Assembly (NCBI GenBank): GCA_017402445.1
Contig: JAFPME010000007.1
Coordinates: forward strand, 1 to 64,000
Length of the DNA stretch: 64,000 nucleotides
Origin: Prevotella sp.
GTDB taxonomy: Bacteria > Bacteroidota > Bacteroidia > Bacteroidales > Bacteroidaceae
Direction of reading: 5' to 3'
In this document: positions 50,751 to 58,697 of the stretch, piece after piece
Layout: every line of letters starts with the position of its first letter
Numbering within the stretch: position 1 is the stretch's first letter
Made by a program: the position numbers and the translations under genes
Notes under the pieces: model-generated
The model's input: only the letters and a program-made list of their open reading frames with translations
Told to the model about the DNA's origin: nothing
Database searches by the model: none

Positions 50751-52073
50751 ATGAAAACACTCATCGAAAATGCGACCCTTGTCAGTGACGGACGCGCCTT
50801 TCGCGGCGACGTTATCATAGAAGACGACCGCATCGCAGACATTACAGAGAACCATACAACAGCCCCGAGGCATGCCGACCGCACGGTCGATGCCTCGGGT
50901 TGTTTTGTTTTGCCCGGCATCATCGACGACCATGTACACTTCCGCGAGCCAGGACTGACCCGCAAAGCCGACATCGAGAGCGAGAGCAGGGCGGCTGCGT
51001 GGGGCGGCGTCACGTCGTTCTTCGACATGCCCAATACCGTTCCGCAAACCACGACGCCCGAAGCGCTTGAGGAGAAATTCGTACTGGCCCGCGAAAAGAG
51101 CCACGTCAACTACAGTTTCTTCTTCGGCGCAACCAACGACAACGCAGCTCTCTTCGGACAGCTCGACCCGCACCGCATCCCGGGCATTAAGCTCTTCATG
51201 GGCAGCAGCACGGGAAACATGCTGGTGGACCGTGCCGATTCGCTGCGCACCATCTTCAGTTCAGCACCACTGCCGCTCATGGCCCACTGCGAAGACACGC
51301 TTCTCATCAACGAGAACATGCAAAAGGCAAAAGCCGAACACGGCGACGACCCTGACGTCAGCCTGCACCCGCTCATCAGAAGCGAAGAGGCTTGCTACCG
51401 TTCCACGGCTCTTGCCGTGCAGATGGCCAGAACCTACGGTGCACGACTGCACGTGGCGCATGTCAGTACCGCCCGCGAGCTGGAGCTCTTCGGACACGAC
51501 GAACGCATCACTGCTGAGGCTGTCGTCGCCCATCTCTTTTTTACCGACAGCGACTACGACCGTCTCGGCACACGCATCAAGTGCAATCCCAGCATCAAGA
51601 CGCGTGCCGACCGCGACGCCCTGCGCAAAGCGCTCACCGATGGCAGGATAACAACCGTCGGAACCGACCATGCTCCACATCTGCTGGAAGAGAAGCAGGG
51701 AGGAGCCGCCCGCGCCGTTTCGGGCATGCCCATGCTTCAGTTCTCGCTGCCCACGATGCTTGAAATGGTCGACGAGGGTGTGCTCACGCTCGAACGCTTG
51801 GTCGAACTGATGTGTCACAATCCGGCAAGACTTTTCTCCGTGCGCGAACGAGGCTTCATCAGGCGCGGCTACAAGGCCGACCTCGTCGTCGTCAGGCCGC
51901 ATTCGCCGTGGACCGTCACCCCGGACATCATACAGAGCAAATGCCGATGGAGCCCCATGGAAGGGCACGAATACCAATGGCGCGTGGAGAGGACATTCTG
52001 CAACGGCCGCCAAATCTACCATAACGGCATTTTCGACGGCGACAGCCGCGGTGAGGAACTGAGCTTCAGATGA
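50751..52073 (+). CDS. pyrC: Dihydroorotase
   Basis: 440 residues of the amidohydrolase fold. Metal ligands are visible in GIIDDHVHFREPG, the carbamylated Lys in RIPGIKLFMGSSTGN, His in PLMAHCEDTLL and LHVAHVST, and the catalytic Asp in VGTDHAPHLLEEKQ. It closes carbamoyl-aspartate to dihydroorotate in pyrimidine synthesis. The sequence is of the class I (AllB/PyrC-like) type. Its stop overlaps the next ATG (ATGA), coupling it to the methionine-synthase activation protein. Confidence 0.94.
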   Translation: MKTLIENATLVSDGRAFRGDVIIEDDRIADITENHTTAPRHADRTVDASGCFVLPGIIDDHVHFREPGLTRKADIESESRAAAWGGVTSFFDMPNTVPQTTTPEALEEKFVLAREKSHVNYSFFFGATNDNAALFGQLDPHRIPGIKLFMGSSTGNMLVDRADSLRTIFSSAPLPLMAHCEDTLLINENMQKAKAEHGDDPDVSLHPLIRSEEACYRSTALAVQMARTYGARLHVAHVSTARELELFGHDERITAEAVVAHLFFTDSDYDRLGTRIKCNPSIKTRADRDALRKALTDGRITTVGTDHAPHLLEEKQGGAARAVSGMPMLQFSLPTMLEMVDEGVLTLERLVELMCHNPARLFSVRERGFIRRGYKADLVVVRPHSPWTVTPDIIQSKCRWSPMEGHEYQWRVERTFCNGRQIYHNGIFDGDSRGEELSFR

Positions 52074-52918
52074 TACGGAAACTGACGTTTGCCATCAGCG
52101 AGGTGGCCCCTTACATCAACTGGCCATACTTCGACTACGCGTGGGGAGTGGGCAGCAAGGGGCACGAAGAGCGCGAACAGCTGCACCGCGACGCTGCACT
52201 CAGAATGCAGAAACTGGAAGGCCGCTACGCGACGACTGCTCTCTTCGGCCTGTTCAGGGCCAACAGCGATGGCGACGACCTGTTGCTCTGGCCCGACGAT
52301 GCTGCTCAGGAGGCATCTCCGGTGCGCCTGCCCATGCTCCGACAGCAACGCGCCAGCCATCCGGGAGCACCCAACCTCTGTCTGACAGACTTCGTCCGAC
52401 CCTTCCACTTGGGCGTCAGCGACACCGTGGGCGTGTTTGCCACCACCGTGGACCACGCCATCGAGACCGACACGACGGACGATCCCTACGGCAAAATGAT
52501 GGCACAGACACTGGCCGACCGCCTGGCTGAGGCCACGGCAGAGCTCATGCACCTGCAGGTGCGCCGCCGATACTGGGGCTATGCGCCCGACGAGCAGCTG
52601 TCAGTCAACCAACTGCACATCGAAGCCTACCAAGGCATACGCCCCGCCGTGGGCTATCCGTCGCTGCCCGACGCCAGCCTGAACTTCATCCTGTCCGACC
52701 TCATCGGCATGAAGGACATCGGCATCCGCCTGACCGCGAGCGGGATGATGGTTCCGCACGCTTCCGTGAGCGGACTCATGCTCTCGCATCCAAAGGCACG
52801 CTACTTCGACATCGGGAAAATAGGCGAGGACCAGTTGCGCGACTATGCCCGACGACGCGCCGTACCCGTGGAGATGGCCCGTCGCTTTCTGGCCTCTTCG
52901 CTGCTGAAAAAGGGCTGA
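52070..52918 (+). CDS. Stand-alone methionine synthase activation-domain protein
   Basis: 282 residues with the features of the MetH reactivation (AdoMet-binding) domain: Trp/Tyr-rich start (VAPYINWPYFDYAWGVGSKG), DFVRPFHLGVSDTVGVFATT, YGKMMAQTLADRLAEATAEL, RRRYWGYAPDEQLSVNQLHI and the signature GIRPAVGYPSLPD. It ends with MVPHASVSGLMLSHPKARYF. In most bacteria this domain is the C-terminus of cobalamin-dependent methionine synthase, where it reductively methylates inactive cob(II)alamin. Here it is separate, implying a split MetH whose main part is elsewhere. It overlaps pyrC by four bases. Confidence 0.85.
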   Translation: MIRKLTFAISEVAPYINWPYFDYAWGVGSKGHEEREQLHRDAALRMQKLEGRYATTALFGLFRANSDGDDLLLWPDDAAQEASPVRLPMLRQQRASHPGAPNLCLTDFVRPFHLGVSDTVGVFATTVDHAIETDTTDDPYGKMMAQTLADRLAEATAELMHLQVRRRYWGYAPDEQLSVNQLHIEAYQGIRPAVGYPSLPDASLNFILSDLIGMKDIGIRLTASGMMVPHASVSGLMLSHPKARYFDIGKIGEDQLRDYARRRAVPVEMARRFLASSLLKKG

Positions 52919-53029
52919 GCACCGGCCAGACGCGCGTCCACGCCGGAACCGTCACCGTCACGCCTATCGCCGCGAGACGTTCGCGCTCTTCCCGAAAAAC
53001 ATTCATCAACCTTCAAAAAAGAAACGATC

Positions 53030-54208
53030 GTGATTGCACATATCATTGTTCTCATACTGTTGGTCATAGCTGTTCCTGACTACTATCTGCACAGGCACTA
53101 CCTGCGCCGCCGCAGAGGGTATACCCTGAAGTGGCGCTTCCTGTGGTGGCTGCCGGCAGTCGCCTTGGCGGTCTATGCGCTCGCGCTCTCCGCTGTCAGC
53201 GACTTCGCACCCACCGAGATAAACTATCTCTACCTCTTCCTGCTCCTGCTCGGGCTCTTGGTCGTGCCGAAAGTCATCTTCGCACTGTGCAGTTCGATAG
53301 GTCTCATCGTCTGTCGTCTTTCACACACGCGCCAAAACTGGGGCAACGCCGTGGGACTTGTGCTGGCACTGCTGGCCGTCGGAGCCACCATCTACGGCTC
53401 CACGTTGGGCATCACGCGACTGAAAGTGCGCCACGAAGTGTTCTCGTCGAAAGAGCTGCCGCCTGCCTTCGACGGCTATCGCATCGTTCACTTCAGCGAC
53501 GCGCACGTGGGTGCCTGCACCGGCTACCGTGCCGTCATCCTGGAACGACTCGTCGACAGCATCAACGCACAGAAAGCCGACTTGGTGGTCTTCACGGGTG
53601 ACCTGCAGAACAAGCTGCCCGCCGAGCTCGATCCCGTGCAGCCCCTTCTCTCACGCATCCATGCCCGCGACGGTATCTATGCTGTCATGGGCAATCATGA
53701 CTATGCCAAGTACATCAGTGCCGACCCTCTGGAATGCAACATGAACGAGGCTCTGACCGAGAACAAGATGCGCAGCCTGGGATGGACGCTGCTCATCAAC
53801 GAGAACAGCGTCGTGCGACGCGGCACCGACAGCATCTTCGTGGCTGGAACCGGCGACGACTGCGACTCGCGCTACCAGCCCGAACGCTCCAAGCGCAGCG
53901 ATTTCCGCAAGGCCATGGCCGGTATTCCCGACAAGGCTTTCACGCTCATGCTCCATCATGCGCCGCAACTCTGGCCCGACTCCATCCTGCAGCACACCTC
54001 GGCGCAGCTCACCTTGAGCGGACACACGCACGGCGGACAGGTGAAGCTCTTCGGTTTCGCGCCCATCAGCCTGCGCGAACGCTACTGGGGCGGCATGTAC
54101 CACGAAGGCCACAGGGCCATGAATGTCAGTACAGGCGTGAGCGGTCTCATCCCGTTCCGCATCGGCATGTTGCCTGAAATCGTCGTCGTGACCCTGAAGC
54201 GCGAATGA
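53030..54208 (+). CDS. Membrane-anchored metallophosphoesterase
   Basis: 392 residues, GTG start at 53030. Four hydrophobic helices fill the first 130 residues (IIVLILLVIAVPDYYL; WWLPAVALAVYALALSAVSD; YLYLFLLLLGLLVVPKVIFA; AVGLVLALLAVGATIYGSTL). The calcineurin-like catalytic domain has the ordered metal motifs IVHFSDAHVGAC, VVFTGDLQNK, AVMGNHDYAKY, TLMLHHAPQLW and TLSGHTHGGQVKL. This is the YaeI/YkuE-like group that acts on lipid or nucleotide phosphoesters at the membrane; the substrate is unknown. It is 111 bases after the previous gene. Confidence 0.92.
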   Translation: MIAHIIVLILLVIAVPDYYLHRHYLRRRRGYTLKWRFLWWLPAVALAVYALALSAVSDFAPTEINYLYLFLLLLGLLVVPKVIFALCSSIGLIVCRLSHTRQNWGNAVGLVLALLAVGATIYGSTLGITRLKVRHEVFSSKELPPAFDGYRIVHFSDAHVGACTGYRAVILERLVDSINAQKADLVVFTGDLQNKLPAELDPVQPLLSRIHARDGIYAVMGNHDYAKYISADPLECNMNEALTENKMRSLGWTLLINENSVVRRGTDSIFVAGTGDDCDSRYQPERSKRSDFRKAMAGIPDKAFTLMLHHAPQLWPDSILQHTSAQLTLSGHTHGGQVKLFGFAPISLRERYWGGMYHEGHRAMNVSTGVSGLIPFRIGMLPEIVVVTLKRE

Positions 54209-54371
54209 ACGGCTGCGCCCACACTTCCTCATCTCCGCAAGAATCGCACATCGAACAACTTTTCTCCGGCGTCCGGCAGCGCACCATCCAATCCTTCCTG
54301 CGCTGCCGGACGTACCATTCCCGCCTGTCCGTGGAGCCATGCAGGGTTGCCATTTGTCTTTTTCTTCGATG

Positions 54372-54477
54372 CCATTTCACTGATTTTGCACGGCAATTTC
54401 AGTGAGATTGCCGCGCAATGTCAGTGAAACTGCTGAGCAATATCAGTGATTTTGCAACGCAACGACGCTGCAGTGGC
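54372..54477. repeat. 22-bp-period palindromic array 3
   Basis: Units start at 54372, 54394, 54416, 54438 and (degenerate) 54460, exactly 22 bp apart. Each 18-bp unit resembles CAATNTCAGTGANNNTGC and is separated from the next by 4 variable bases. Read across the junctions, the repeat is TTGC-NNN-GCAA (for example ATTGC-CGC-GCAAT), with a second small dyad TCA-G-TGA between. This gives two palindromic centres per 22 bp. The array lies 164 bases after the metallophosphoesterase stop, before a terminator. No gene is seen in 54209-54568. Confidence 0.85.
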
Positions 54478-54496
54478 AGGCCAGAAACAGCCTTCG

Positions 54497-54544
54497 GGCA
54501 AAAGAAAAGCTCGCGCCTTCCATGCTGAGACGGAAGGCGCGAGC
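54497..54544 (-). terminator. Terminator of the small lipoprotein gene
   Basis: Thirteen-bp perfect stem GCTCGCGCCTTCC (54509-54521) with its complement at 54532-54544. On the minus strand it is followed by TTTTCTTTTG. It lies 24 bases past the stop of the gene ending at 54569. Confidence 0.85.
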
Positions 54545-54568
54545 CTGTATGTATGGGGAGACTGAGTG

Positions 54569-55108
54569 TCAGTTCTTGCCGATGCTGTCGGTAGCCACGT
54601 CGTCGTCTTCGTCGGCCCAGACGTAACCTTTCTTCACGTAGTAGTTGTAACGATAGTCCCAACCATCGTAGTCGCGTACCAGGTCGAACGATGCCAGCCA
54701 GCGGCCGTTGCGCGCATCGTGGAAGTCGCCGCGGAATTCGTCGCCGAAGAGACGGTAGTTGCTGATGCGAACCTCGGTGCCGTCTTCGTAGAAGAGGTAG
54801 ATGATGCCGCCACGCACTTCGTAGTCGAAGTAGACAACCTCGCTGTAGCCGTAGCCGTAGTAGTCGACTTCACGGCCCGTGCCGCGTGCGTAGTCGTAGC
54901 GGTCGTGCCAGAATTCGAACATCACGTCGGTGTAGTCAACGTTGCTTCCATAGCGGTAGGTGAAATATTCGCTGGCCACTTGCCCGTACCAGACGCCGTC
55001 CATGGTGAAAGCGATGTCGTCGTCGTCCTGCTCGCAGGAAGTGAAAACCATCGGGAGTGCTGCAAGGAGCACCATGGTGAGTATTGCAGTAAACTTTTTC
55101 ATGTTCAT
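54569..55108 (-). CDS. Small acidic, Tyr-rich lipoprotein
   Basis: 179 residues (ATG at 55108; a second Met at 55102 is as likely). The lipoprotein signal ends VFTSC (Cys25), followed by EQDDDD. The mature protein is very rich in Tyr, Asp and Gly and looks like one small beta-barrel (DGVWYGQVASEYFTYRYGSN; MFEFWHDRYDYARGTGREVD; IIYLFYEDGTEVRISNYRLF; GDEFRGDFHDARNGRWLASF), lipocalin-like in rhythm. Function unknown. Its promoter has the 17-bp element found before the gene at 21157, so the two envelope proteins are probably co-regulated. Confidence 0.8.
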   Translation of the reverse strand: MNMKKFTAILTMVLLAALPMVFTSCEQDDDDIAFTMDGVWYGQVASEYFTYRYGSNVDYTDVMFEFWHDRYDYARGTGREVDYYGYGYSEVVYFDYEVRGGIIYLFYEDGTEVRISNYRLFGDEFRGDFHDARNGRWLASFDLVRDYDGWDYRYNYYVKKGYVWADEDDDVATDSIGKN

Positions 55109-55141
55109 TCAGGTTTATAGGTTAATGAATCTTTCTTGCTG

Positions 55142-55208
55142 CAAAGGTAATGTTTTTCCAGCTTTCCTGCAAATATGAAATCCATAATCTTGCATAGGGA
55201 TTTCCCTA
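55142..55208 (-). promoter_or_regulatory. Regulated promoter with TAGGGAAATCCCTA element (second copy)
   Basis: Read on the minus strand: TAGGGAAATCCCTATGC (55208-55192), 18 bases, TTTG (-33), 20 bases, TACCTTTG (55149-55142, -7). The order and the element-to-box spacing match the promoter at 21057-21122. Confidence 0.8.
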
Positions 55209-55336
55209 AATGCATCAGGTTTTCCCCCCAGTCAGGCGTCTGTGCTTCGGAACGGCCATCTTGCAAAAGTAGAATAATAATTGTTAGTTTTTGAAATATT
55301 TTTGCTGAAATAAAAGTGTATTCGGAAAAATAATGC

Positions 55337-55344
55337 TATATTTG
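55337..55344 (+). promoter_or_regulatory. -7 box of the glutathione peroxidase gene
   Basis: TATATTTG, 35 bases before the ATG at 55380; the -33 region is not clear. Confidence 0.5.
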
Positions 55345-55379
55345 CACTGACGAATAGTTTTTACCATACGAAATAAGAA

Positions 55380-55934
55380 ATGAGAACAATTTACGAATTC
55401 GCCGTCAAAGACCGCAAAGGCAAGGACGTGTCGCTGAAAGAGTATGCCAACGAGGTCATCCTCATTGTCAACACCGCAACAAAGTGTGGTTTCACACCTC
55501 AGTATGAAGAACTGGAAAAGCTCTATGAGCAGTATCATAGCCAGGGCTTCACCATCCTCGACTTCCCCTGTAACCAGTTCGGACAGCAGGCTCCCGGCAC
55601 CGACGAGAGCATCCACGAGTTCTGCAAGCTGAACTATGGCACAGAGTTCCCGCGCTTCAAGAAGATCAAGGTGAACGGCGATGATGCCGATCCGCTCTAC
55701 AAGTTCCTCACCGAACAGAAGGGCTTCGCCGGCTGGGACATGGAGCATCCCATTGCGCCCATTCTCGACGACATGCTCTCGAAGGCCGATCCTGACTACA
55801 AGCAGAAGCCCGACATCAAGTGGAACTTCACGAAGTTCCTCATCAACAAGAAGGGACAGGTGGTCGCTCGCTTCGAACCGACAGAGAAGATTGAGAACAT
55901 CGCCAAGAAGATAGAAGAATTGCTGGCCAACTGA
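55380..55934 (+). CDS. Glutathione peroxidase family thiol peroxidase
   Basis: 184 residues with the thioredoxin-like fold and the catalytic Cys in NTATKCGFTPQYEEL, the Gln loop in ILDFPCNQFGQQAPGTDE, and the Trp/Asn pair in IKWNFTKFLINKKGQVV. Like other bacterial members with Cys instead of selenocysteine, it probably uses thioredoxin rather than glutathione. That fits the thioredoxin reductase gene 25 bases downstream. It reduces peroxides in the cytoplasm. Confidence 0.95.
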   Translation: MRTIYEFAVKDRKGKDVSLKEYANEVILIVNTATKCGFTPQYEELEKLYEQYHSQGFTILDFPCNQFGQQAPGTDESIHEFCKLNYGTEFPRFKKIKVNGDDADPLYKFLTEQKGFAGWDMEHPIAPILDDMLSKADPDYKQKPDIKWNFTKFLINKKGQVVARFEPTEKIENIAKKIEELLAN

Positions 55935-55959
55935 TAGCTGTTTATTTCCGACAAGACAC

Positions 55960-56892
55960 ATGGAACATGTTAAAGTATTGATTATAGGTAGCGGGCCTGC
56001 CGGGTACACGGCTGCCATCTATACGTCGCGCGCCAACCTGAAGCCTGTGCTCTACTGCGGTCTGCAAACGGGCGGTCAGCTGACTCAGACCACTGAGGTG
56101 GAGAACTTCCCCGGCTATCCGCAGGGCGTGGACGGGAACCAGATGATGATGGACTTGCGCGAGCAGGCCGAGCGATTCGGCGCTGACGTACGCGACGGCA
56201 TCGTCACGAAGGCCGACTTCTCGAAAGCTCCTTATGTGCTGACGCTCGAGGACGGCACGCAGATAGAGTCCGACACGGTCATCATCGCCACGGGGGCTTC
56301 GGCCAAATACCTGGGTCTCGATGACGAAGAGAAGTATCGCGGACAGGGTGTTTCGGCCTGTGCTACGTGCGACGGATTCTTCTATCGCAAACGGACGGTA
56401 GCCGTTGTGGGCGGTGGCGACACGGCCTGCGAGGACGCGCTCTACCTGTCGAGTCTGGCCAAGAAGGTCTATCTCGTCGTACGCAAGCCGTTCCTGCGCG
56501 CCTCGCAGGTGATGCAGGACCGCGTCCGTGCTGCTGAAAACATTGAAATCCTCTTCGAGCACAATGCCACAGGACTCTACGGCGAGAACGGAGTGGAAGG
56601 CATGCACGTGGTGAAGCGCAAGGGTGAGGCTGACGAGAGCCATTACGATGTAGCTATCGACGGCTTCTTCCTCGCCATCGGGCACAAGCCCAACAGTGAT
56701 GTGTTCCGCGAGTGGGTCGACACGGACGAGATTGGCTACATTCGCACTGTCGGCAACACGCAGCAGACGCGTGTACCCGGCGTATTTGCCGCTGGCGACG
56801 TCTGCGACCCCGTCTATCGGCAGGCCATCGTCGCCGCCGGCAGCGGCTGCAAGGCTGCTCTTGAAGCCGAGCGCTACCTGCAGACGCTGTGA
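55960..56892 (+). CDS. trxB: Thioredoxin-disulfide reductase
   Basis: 310 residues. The FAD motif is IIGSGPAGYTAAIYTSRANL, the redox-active pair is ACATCDGFFY, the NADPH motif is VAVVGGGDTACEDALYLSSL and the second FAD motif is VPGVFAAGDVCDPVYRQAI. It transfers electrons from NADPH to thioredoxin. The gene is in an operon behind the peroxidase and is followed by a long perfect terminator hairpin. Confidence 0.96.
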   Translation: MEHVKVLIIGSGPAGYTAAIYTSRANLKPVLYCGLQTGGQLTQTTEVENFPGYPQGVDGNQMMMDLREQAERFGADVRDGIVTKADFSKAPYVLTLEDGTQIESDTVIIATGASAKYLGLDDEEKYRGQGVSACATCDGFFYRKRTVAVVGGGDTACEDALYLSSLAKKVYLVVRKPFLRASQVMQDRVRAAENIEILFEHNATGLYGENGVEGMHVVKRKGEADESHYDVAIDGFFLAIGHKPNSDVFREWVDTDEIGYIRTVGNTQQTRVPGVFAAGDVCDPVYRQAIVAAGSGCKAALEAERYLQTL

Positions 56893-56944
56893 TGACGAAG
56901 CGCGGCCAAGGCTCTTCGAGCTCTTCGGCCACTCTATACAAGAA

Positions 56945-56995
56945 ACAACGAGGGGCAACCTTTCCCAATCGGGAGGTTGCCCCTCGTTGTCTTCT
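56945..56995 (+). terminator. Terminator of the gpx-trxB operon
   Basis: Seventeen-bp perfect stem: 56945-56961 (ACAACGAGGGGCAACCT) pairs with 56974-56990, loop of 12 bases, then CTTCTTCTG. It starts 53 bases after the trxB stop. The terminal T run is weak but the stem is very stable. Confidence 0.75.
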
Positions 56996-57086
56996 TCTGT
57001 CTGTCGGATGTGACAGGCTAAGAGTTACTGGTTTTCTCGTGTGCGCAGGTTCACGGATTCTGTTCCGGCGCGGCCGCCCTTGATTC

Positions 57087-58544
57087 TTACCGGCGTTCGC
57101 TTTGCCCCGTAACGTCGTTCGACGACAAGGCGAAGAGCCCTGCAAAGGTCAGCGCGCCGTTGAGCATCAGCAACTCGTAACCGAACTGATAGCCGGTGGC
57201 GGAAGCGACGGTGATGTTGAGCAGATAGCAAACTACGGGCGAGGCCACGGCGATGACGGGGACAAGACGGTCGCGACGGATGGTGCAACGGGTCAGCAGA
57301 CTGAAGGCGAAGAGTCCGAGCAGCGGTCCGTAGGTGTAGGAACAGAGAATGTAGATGGTGTCGATGACGCTAGTGGAGTTGAGGGCGTTGACCATCAGAA
57401 TGAGCGTCATGAAGACCAGTGCCATGCCGATGTGCACACGCTTGCGCAGCCGTTCGTCGCCGGGCCGCTCCCTGATGTCGACACAGAAGCTTGTGGTCAT
57501 GGCCGTCAGCGCCGAGTCGGCCGAGGAAAAGGATGCCGCCACGATGCCGATGGTGAAGAACACGACGACCGTCTGGCCCAGTCGTCCCGTGGCAGCGAAC
57601 ATCGGGAGCAGTTCGTCGCTCTTTTCTGGCAGTGCCATGCCCTGCTGAGCGGCCAGAAGAACGAGCAGCACACCCAGCGACATGAACAGCAGATTGGCCG
57701 GCACGAAGGCCACACCGTAGGAGCACATGTCCTTCTGTGCCTCGCGGAGCGACTTGCACGTGAGGTTCTTCTGCATCATGTCCTGGTCGAGACCTGTCAT
57801 GACGATGACGATGAAGATGCCGCTGAGAAACTGTTTCCAGAAGTTCTGCTTCGACACCCAGTCGTCGAAGACGAACATGCGGGCGTGCTCGTTGCTGCTG
57901 ATGGCCTCCACGGCCTCGGCAAGCGAAAGGTCGAGTTCGCCCATTACCTTATATATAATAAGAAGAAGGGCCGTGAACATGCACGCGGTTTGGAACGTGT
58001 CGGTCCAGACAAGCGTCTTGATGCCGCCACGACGGGTGTAGAGCCAGATGAGCATCGTCATTCCCACCACCGTGAAGGGGAAGACAAGTTCGGCGGGACA
58101 GGGCACAATGGGCGTGAGCACCTGCGCGACGATGAGGCAGACCACGTAGAACCGGATGGCGGCTCCCGTCATCTTCGACAGCAGAAAGAACGAAGCCCCC
58201 GTCTTGTAGGCCCGTTGTCCGAGCCGTCGCTGCAAAAAAGAGTAGATGGTCGTGAGGTTCCACTTGTAATAGACGGGCAACAGGAGGAAAGCTACGGCCA
58301 CATAGCCGAGAATGAAGCCCAGGCAGGTCTGCATGTAGGTCATGTCGGTGTGCAGAACCATGCCGGGGACGCTGACAAACGTGACGCCGGAGATGCTGGC
58401 ACCTACCATTCCGAAGGCCACCATGTACCACGGACTGCGGCGGTTTGCCCGGTAGAAGGTTTCGTTGCTGGCCCGTTTTGCCGTGAATCTGCTGAACATC
58501 ATCAGCACGCAAAAGTAGGCAAGAATCGTCAGAATAATCATCAT
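57087..58544 (-). CDS. Sodium:solute symporter (SSS) family transporter
   Basis: 485 residues with about thirteen predicted transmembrane helices. SSS hallmarks include NETFYRANRRSPWYMVAFGM, VGASISGVTFVSVPGMVLHT, RRGGIKTLVWTDTFQTACMF, GLDQDMMQKNLTCKSLREAQ and the Na+-site helix ASFSSADSALTAMTTSFCVD. It takes up a small solute, possibly a sugar or sialic-acid-like compound, with sodium; the substrate cannot be read. It is divergent from the mgtC-like gene, with a minus-strand TAATTTTG at 58553-58560 as probable -7 box. Confidence 0.93.
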   Translation of the reverse strand: MMIILTILAYFCVLMMFSRFTAKRASNETFYRANRRSPWYMVAFGMVGASISGVTFVSVPGMVLHTDMTYMQTCLGFILGYVAVAFLLLPVYYKWNLTTIYSFLQRRLGQRAYKTGASFFLLSKMTGAAIRFYVVCLIVAQVLTPIVPCPAELVFPFTVVGMTMLIWLYTRRGGIKTLVWTDTFQTACMFTALLLIIYKVMGELDLSLAEAVEAISSNEHARMFVFDDWVSKQNFWKQFLSGIFIVIVMTGLDQDMMQKNLTCKSLREAQKDMCSYGVAFVPANLLFMSLGVLLVLLAAQQGMALPEKSDELLPMFAATGRLGQTVVVFFTIGIVAASFSSADSALTAMTTSFCVDIRERPGDERLRKRVHIGMALVFMTLILMVNALNSTSVIDTIYILCSYTYGPLLGLFAFSLLTRCTIRRDRLVPVIAVASPVVCYLLNITVASATGYQFGYELLMLNGALTFAGLFALSSNDVTGQSERR

Positions 58545-58552
58545 AATGGCTG

Positions 58553-58666
58553 CAAAATTACGCTTTCTCTGCGAGAAAAAGCCTTTTCATGAGGCTTTTG
58601 TTGTGTTAACAAGTCGTAATTCTTCTGCTTCGGTGCTCCTCGGTCTGATATTTATTGTAATTTTGC
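58553..58666. promoter_or_regulatory. Divergent promoter region, symporter/MgtC
   Basis: Minus-strand TAATTTTG at 58553-58560 faces the symporter; plus-strand TAATTTTG at 58659-58666 faces the MgtC gene. Between them is a hairpin AAAAGCC/GGCTTTT (58577-58583 with 58593-58599). -33 boxes are not clear. Confidence 0.45.
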
Positions 58667-58697
58667 AGGCAGTACGAACATTTTCAAAGACACAATC

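Noticed and set aside
18714..54477. CRISPR interpretation of the three 22-bp-period arrays
   Set aside because: The conserved part is only 10-13 bases, spacers are 4-9 bases, period is 22, and there are no cas genes; true CRISPR spacers are about 30 bases.
57102..58592. 496-codon ORF opposite the symporter gene
   Set aside because: It is composed mainly of Glu, His, Asp and Gly runs typical of antisense frames over a membrane protein; the symporter frame is secure.
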